From positions 304,312,565 to 304,376,564 of the forward strand of contig NC_133648.1 in assembly GCF_009905375.1 (NCBI RefSeq): a stretch of DNA of 64,000 bases, read 5' to 3'. The notes under the pieces were generated by a model. That model ran no database searches, had not been told where the DNA came from, and was given only the letters and a program-made list of their open reading frames with translations. Made by a program: the position numbers and the translations under genes. Shown here piece after piece: positions 59,866-64,000 of this stretch (positions are counted from its first letter, which is position 1; every line of letters begins with the position of its first letter). The stretch is from Apium graveolens. Its lineage: Eukaryota > Streptophyta > Magnoliopsida > Apiales > Apiaceae.

Positions 59866-59877
59866 TGGTATCAGAGC
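59866..59877 (+). other. Primer binding site, SIRE-C
   Basis: TGGTATCAGAGC two bases after the LTR end, identical to the SIRE-B site. Confidence 0.9.
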
Positions 59878-59923
59878 TAGCTCTTGACATACAAAGAGTT
59901 TAAATATCTATTCTACTAACATC

Positions 59924-60826
59924 ATGAGTAAGAAGGATATTGGAGTGAAGATTCCAATCCTGGAAAGAGATAATTATCATCACTGGAAAGTGAAGATGCA
60001 TCTACAAGAGATGAAAGCTACATCAACTGCATTGAGAATGGTCCTCACATCCCTCACAAAGTGGCCACAGCTGTCACTGCCACAGTTGCTGTTGGACAGT
60101 CTATTCCCAAGCCAAAAGCAGAATGGACTGATGTAGACACAAGGACAAGAAGGCCATGGACATTCTGTTTAATGGCCTAGACCAAGATATGTTTGATAAT
60201 GTCATTAACAGCCAAACTACTAAGGAAATTTGGGATACCGTACAACTTATCTGTGAAGGTACCGAACAAGTTAGAGAAAACAAAATGCAGTTTCTCATTC
60301 AACAATATGAATATTTTCATTTTGAAGAAGCAGAATAATTGAATGATATCTTCAATAGATTTCAGAAACTGTTGAATGGATTGAAGCTGAATGGTAGAGT
60401 GTACCAAGTCAAGGATTCCAACTTAAAATTTTTGAGGTCTCTACCAAAGGAATGGAAGCCTATGACTGTTTCACTAAGGAATTCTCAAGATTATAAGGAC
60501 TTCACACTTGAAAGATTATATGGAATTTTGAAGACCTATGAACTTGAGATGGAGCAAGATGAGCTGTTGGAGAAGGGAAAGAGAAAAGGTGGATCAGTTG
60601 CACTTGTAGCTGAAAATGAGAGAACTGAAGCCAGGAATGAAGAAAAGACAATGACAAGTCTCAAAATTGGCACAAGGAAATCAGAATCAAGCAAGGGAAA
60701 GGAGCAAACAGCTGAGGTTGAAGACAATTCCAGTCAAGATGACTCTGATGATGTTGATGAACATCTGGCTTTTCTGTCCAGAAGGTTTGCAAAAATAAAA
60801 TTCAAGAAAAACACTAGAGCCACTAA
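59924..60826 (+). pseudogene. SIRE-C gag, truncated by the terminal LTR element
   Basis: The ATG at 59924 reads MSKKDIGVKIPILERDNYHHWKVKM. The frame shifts near 60010 and again near 60145. The main part (60156-60826, one TAA at 60336) gives IINSQTTKEIWDTVQLICEGTEQVREN-type capsid sequence, FNRFQKLLNGLKLNGRVY, LKFLRSLPKEWKPMTVSLR and LYGILKTYELEMEQDEL, then an acidic linker. It stops before the zinc knuckle, at 60826, where TGTTACGACC of the next element begins. The rest of SIRE-C lies outside the window. Confidence 0.85.
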
Positions 60827-63800
60827 TGTTACGACCGACATTTTCGTGTAATATTATTTGTGGATTTGGTATAATATTAAAGCCGAATAAAAATATGTTC
60901 ACTGATTGTACGTTTGTGTGAGTGAATATTTCTGCATTATAAAATTGTTATGTGTAGTATATGATTTTTCAAAGCAAAAGTTTAATTATTTCCTTTATTT
61001 TTGATTTATAAGGAATATTCTAAGCCTTGGAAAAATTTTCTTTTAAAAGATATTTTGTTCACAAATTTTGAAAATGATTTTATAAAATCTCTAAAAATCC
61101 ACGTTATTTTATGGTATAAATTTTATAATTTTTGAACTTTTATTTTATTATATATAAATAAATCTTTGAAAATTTGGTTGCTTAATAATTATCATATTAC
61201 ATGGTTATCCTTGCATGCAAATACTCTTCCATTCAACTAAGGGGCAAGGAAGGCATTTCCAACCCCACTCACTTTCATTCTACTAGCCAAATTACCACTT
61301 TATCCTTGCATGCAAATCTACCTAACTATGTTGGGAGGTTACTCTTGTAAATTCTCATATCCACTCACTTGTGGTCAAATAAAAACCAAACCAATATGAT
61401 TATCACCCCACTTTCACTCTACCATTTCCACACTCCTCCTTCCTCCCCCTCTCCTCTCGACTCTCCCCCTCTCCTCTCGGCTTTTTGGCTGAAACCCTAC
61501 CCCCTCCCTTTTCTTCATTCTTCATTCAAGCTCCCACCTTCCATTCAAGTAAATGTTACTTCCTATATCTTGATGATACATAATTCAAAGAGTTTTGAGT
61601 GAAAAGTTTAAGTTTTGAGTTTGCATGTCAAAGCTTTAGTTGGAACTCAAAGTACAATCTTGATTCTTATGGATTTAAGGTTGTATTTGAGAGAACTACA
61701 AGGAATGGTGAAATGCCAAGTCATGAGAATGAGGCTCTTGATTTTAAATGGTCATTTCCCTTCCACTTTATTCGGCCATGACCTTGAGGGAGCCGAATGA
61801 ATGGTTCTTGAGGATGTTTTGTTGTCTTGTTTCAATTTTATGTGTTTTTGGTGGTGATAACATAAATTTTGTATCAAAAACTTGATAAAACCCTTTGCAT
61901 GCTAAGTGATCATCTAGTTATAGCTTATGCTAGGCTTGCAAGTTGATTCCATGGTAAAATTTATTTGGAAAGCATGTTGTTTTGGTTTATAAGACTCGAA
62001 GTCATGCATGCATGGAGATTTCTCTAGGAATTTTGGAAGTTTTTGATCATTTGGATTGATTTTGTTAGTAAGCCTTAATTTCAGTAGGGATAAGATATTA
62101 ATCTTAATTAGTGCTCCTTGATATATGGTATTAATTCGTATATATTTATAAAAAAATATATAACTTGTCGTTTTCAAAAACTTAATGGCTTGTAAGTTAT
62201 GTAATCTGATTTCCTTTGTTTTGCTATATTGCACCTTAGGTAAGGATGATCTCCACCAAGATTATTTTGAGTGTAAGGGAGTTAGTTCAGTAGAACACCT
62301 TAGTTAAGGTTTGGGTTGGGTTTTTGGTTGTTGTTGGTTGGGTTTGTTAAGTAAGAACCTTGGTGAAAGGAGAGTATTAGTTTTTGCAGAAAATCAGTTT
62401 GGTACCCTGAGGTTTAGAGCGAGTTTTGACCATGTCATTGTTGTGCACTTTGAGGCCCAAGCCACCAGAAGCTAGCATTAGGAATATATAAAATGTTTTA
62501 GGTGTTTGTTAAAGGTTTACAAGTCTTTTGGTTAGGTGCACAACTGAAATCACAAAATCTGTCCAGCAGAGGACAGTTTTGTTGCAACTTAGAAATAGGA
62601 AGTTTTGACCATGTCATGGGTAGACCCTCATTAGTCCCTGTTGGGCCTTAGTTAGAGGGAGTGTCAGAGGAGTTTTTCCAACCATAGTTCATAGGATTTG
62701 AGTTAGAACCATGTGTCACAAGTTAATTCTAGTCAGGGCGTTTTCTGCCCATAAAAATAGGGGAACCATGGACTTTAAGCTTAGGTCCAAGGAGGCCCAA
62801 GCTAGGCCCTTGAGCCACATCAAAGTTGGGAGATGCCTTATGGTCAGAAGATTCTAGTGTAGAAGTTTTGGAGGTAAAATTGTAGTTTAAGAGTGTCTAA
62901 TGCACTAAAGAAACCATAGATGTCATTCTGAAATTTACTCCAGTGAGCACTTTCACTTAACACATAGTTTTAGAGCACTTATGAGTAAGACCTAGGTTGA
63001 CCGCTATGGTTGCAAGATAGTATAAAACCATTAGAATTAAAGGCCCAAGTGAGGGTCAATAGGTTTTGGACAGTTTAGTAAAGGCACATTGAGTAAGGAA
63101 GCCAAAATTTGGAGACTTTGTCTAGTTTAGCGACCAAGTGACTTAAGTTGTGGGTCGAGATCATCCAAGCCTAGTATTGCATTATGATGTGTGTGATATT
63201 ATTTGATATTAAAATATGATATGTGAGTATATGTGGCTATGTGGACTATGGTATTTATAAGGTAATTATAAATTGAGTGCATATAGGTCTAAGTGTCATT
63301 GGTGTTTAATTTTGAGTTGTAAATAGGTTAAGTTGGTGAGAATACATTATAATGAGGATTATTATTATTTATGTAGGATCTCGAGACGAGGGTAAACTTG
63401 CCATAAAGGTCGAGTGAAGCTTCCAGTTGCTCCTACCAGCCAAACCAGACCAGCCCTTCTCAAGGCAAGTGATTCAACCTGTCTTTCGTATTCACTGCAA
63501 ATGTGTAATAATTAATTCAGATATATTGATGCGATTATCCTGAGTCGTCTTGATATACTTGAACCAAGCGATATTTAAATCTATCTTTGTATTATTCTAG
63601 AAATGCCATGAACCCACAAGTACATATTGATATTGCAACAGTTGTATTACGCTAGTATATCATAATAATTGGAATGCCATGATAAAATAAAGATTTGATA
63701 TATTACTTGATTGAACCTCTTGGTTATCATGCTATTGATCCCTAAAATACTGACATCTCACCCTAATGCTTGAACCCCAGTAGAAACTTTACCTTGATAC

Positions 63801-64000
63801 CTAAAAGCCATATATTCTTTAAATTTGTTCATAATTGATTGATAACCCTTTTTCTTACCCTAAAGTTCGAGAATCCTGATATACCTTGAGCTAAAGATCA
63901 TTTTCTTCATACCTTAACACCCCTAGTATTCATGAAGCTTACCTTCTTGATGTTCTAGTACTTGTACCTTGTTGAAAACCATTGCTTTAAGCCTAGTTTG
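60827..64000. repeat. Probable long gypsy LTR (Tekay/Del-like), continuing past the window
   Basis: SIRE-C gag is cut cleanly at TGTTACGACCGACATTTTCG, which resembles the TGTAACGACC start of long plant chromovirus LTRs. The following 3.2 kb have no long credible ORF. A CT-rich stretch with GAAACCCTACC (about 61430-61540) could be a leader region. The 5 bp before the start are ACTAA; the matching duplication would lie beyond the window. Orientation and lineage are uncertain because no internal domain or partner LTR is visible. Confidence 0.45.

Noticed and set aside
61369..61800. Short plus-strand ORFs in the right-hand LTR as possible genes
   Set aside because: They are short, overlap in different frames, match no family I recognise, and lie in a CT-rich leader-like stretch.

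Overview
This window is plant nuclear heterochromatin made almost wholly of nested transposable elements. The organism is a flowering plant, most likely a eudicot. The evidence is plant-only retrotransposon lineages (Sirevirus/SIRE, Athila, an Angela-type copia element), tRNA-Met-type primer binding sites, plant CACTA and hAT DNA transposons, and captured plant gene exons with GT-AG introns. I see no intact host gene, tRNA, rRNA or CRISPR array, and the species cannot be named from this sequence.

Layout. (1) 677-36763, minus strand: an old SIRE element (SIRE-A). Its LTR is at 35521-36763, gag at 33903-27134 (interrupted), pol at 27133-24572 and 4721-3961, a pol-env spacer packed with short motifs, and an envelope-like ORF at 2974-677. 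Another envelope-like fragment lies head-to-head with it at 1-680. (2) SIRE-A pol is split by an Athila-type gypsy element (4727-24566, target duplication TAGAT). That element's reverse transcriptase is itself split by an Angela-type copia element (9447-17909, duplication TGGGG). (3) SIRE-A gag is split by a CACTA transposon (28455-33017) carrying exons of three host genes: BiP/HSP70, a pectin-methyltransferase-like protein and a GDSL lipase. The SIRE-A leader holds a solo Athila-like LTR (33916-35386). (4) 36764-38430 is low-complexity DNA with a 359-bp MITE. (5) 38431-58191: a degraded copia element (Copia-D). Its RT is split by a younger, nearly complete SIRE (SIRE-B, 42637-55837, duplication ACGAT, both LTRs 597 bp), and its RNase H by a 752-bp hAT derivative (56727-57478, 8-bp duplication AACTTAAG). 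(6) 58767-60826: the LTR and gag start of a third SIRE (SIRE-C), cut by what looks like a very long gypsy LTR running off the window (60827-64000).

Most notable signals. In SIRE-A, SIRE-B and Athila, the envelope-like ORF sits behind its own TATA box and leader, and the spacer ahead of it carries the short motif family found in that element's LTR. In both SIREs the motif is inverted between LTR and spacer. SIRE-B also has a small, separately promoted 90-codon ORF between pol and the envelope-like gene that I do not recognise. The Angela-type leader has four successive stem-loops presenting one conserved loop sequence, plus three TGACGTCA sites. The Athila LTR has a long hairpin with a compensatory change between copies. 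Stops in the Athila polyprotein look mostly like C-to-T or G-to-A changes, as expected of methylated DNA.

The parts do not form a cellular pathway. The insertion order is SIRE-A first, then Athila, then the Angela-type element; Copia-D precedes SIRE-B and the hAT; SIRE-C precedes the terminal LTR.
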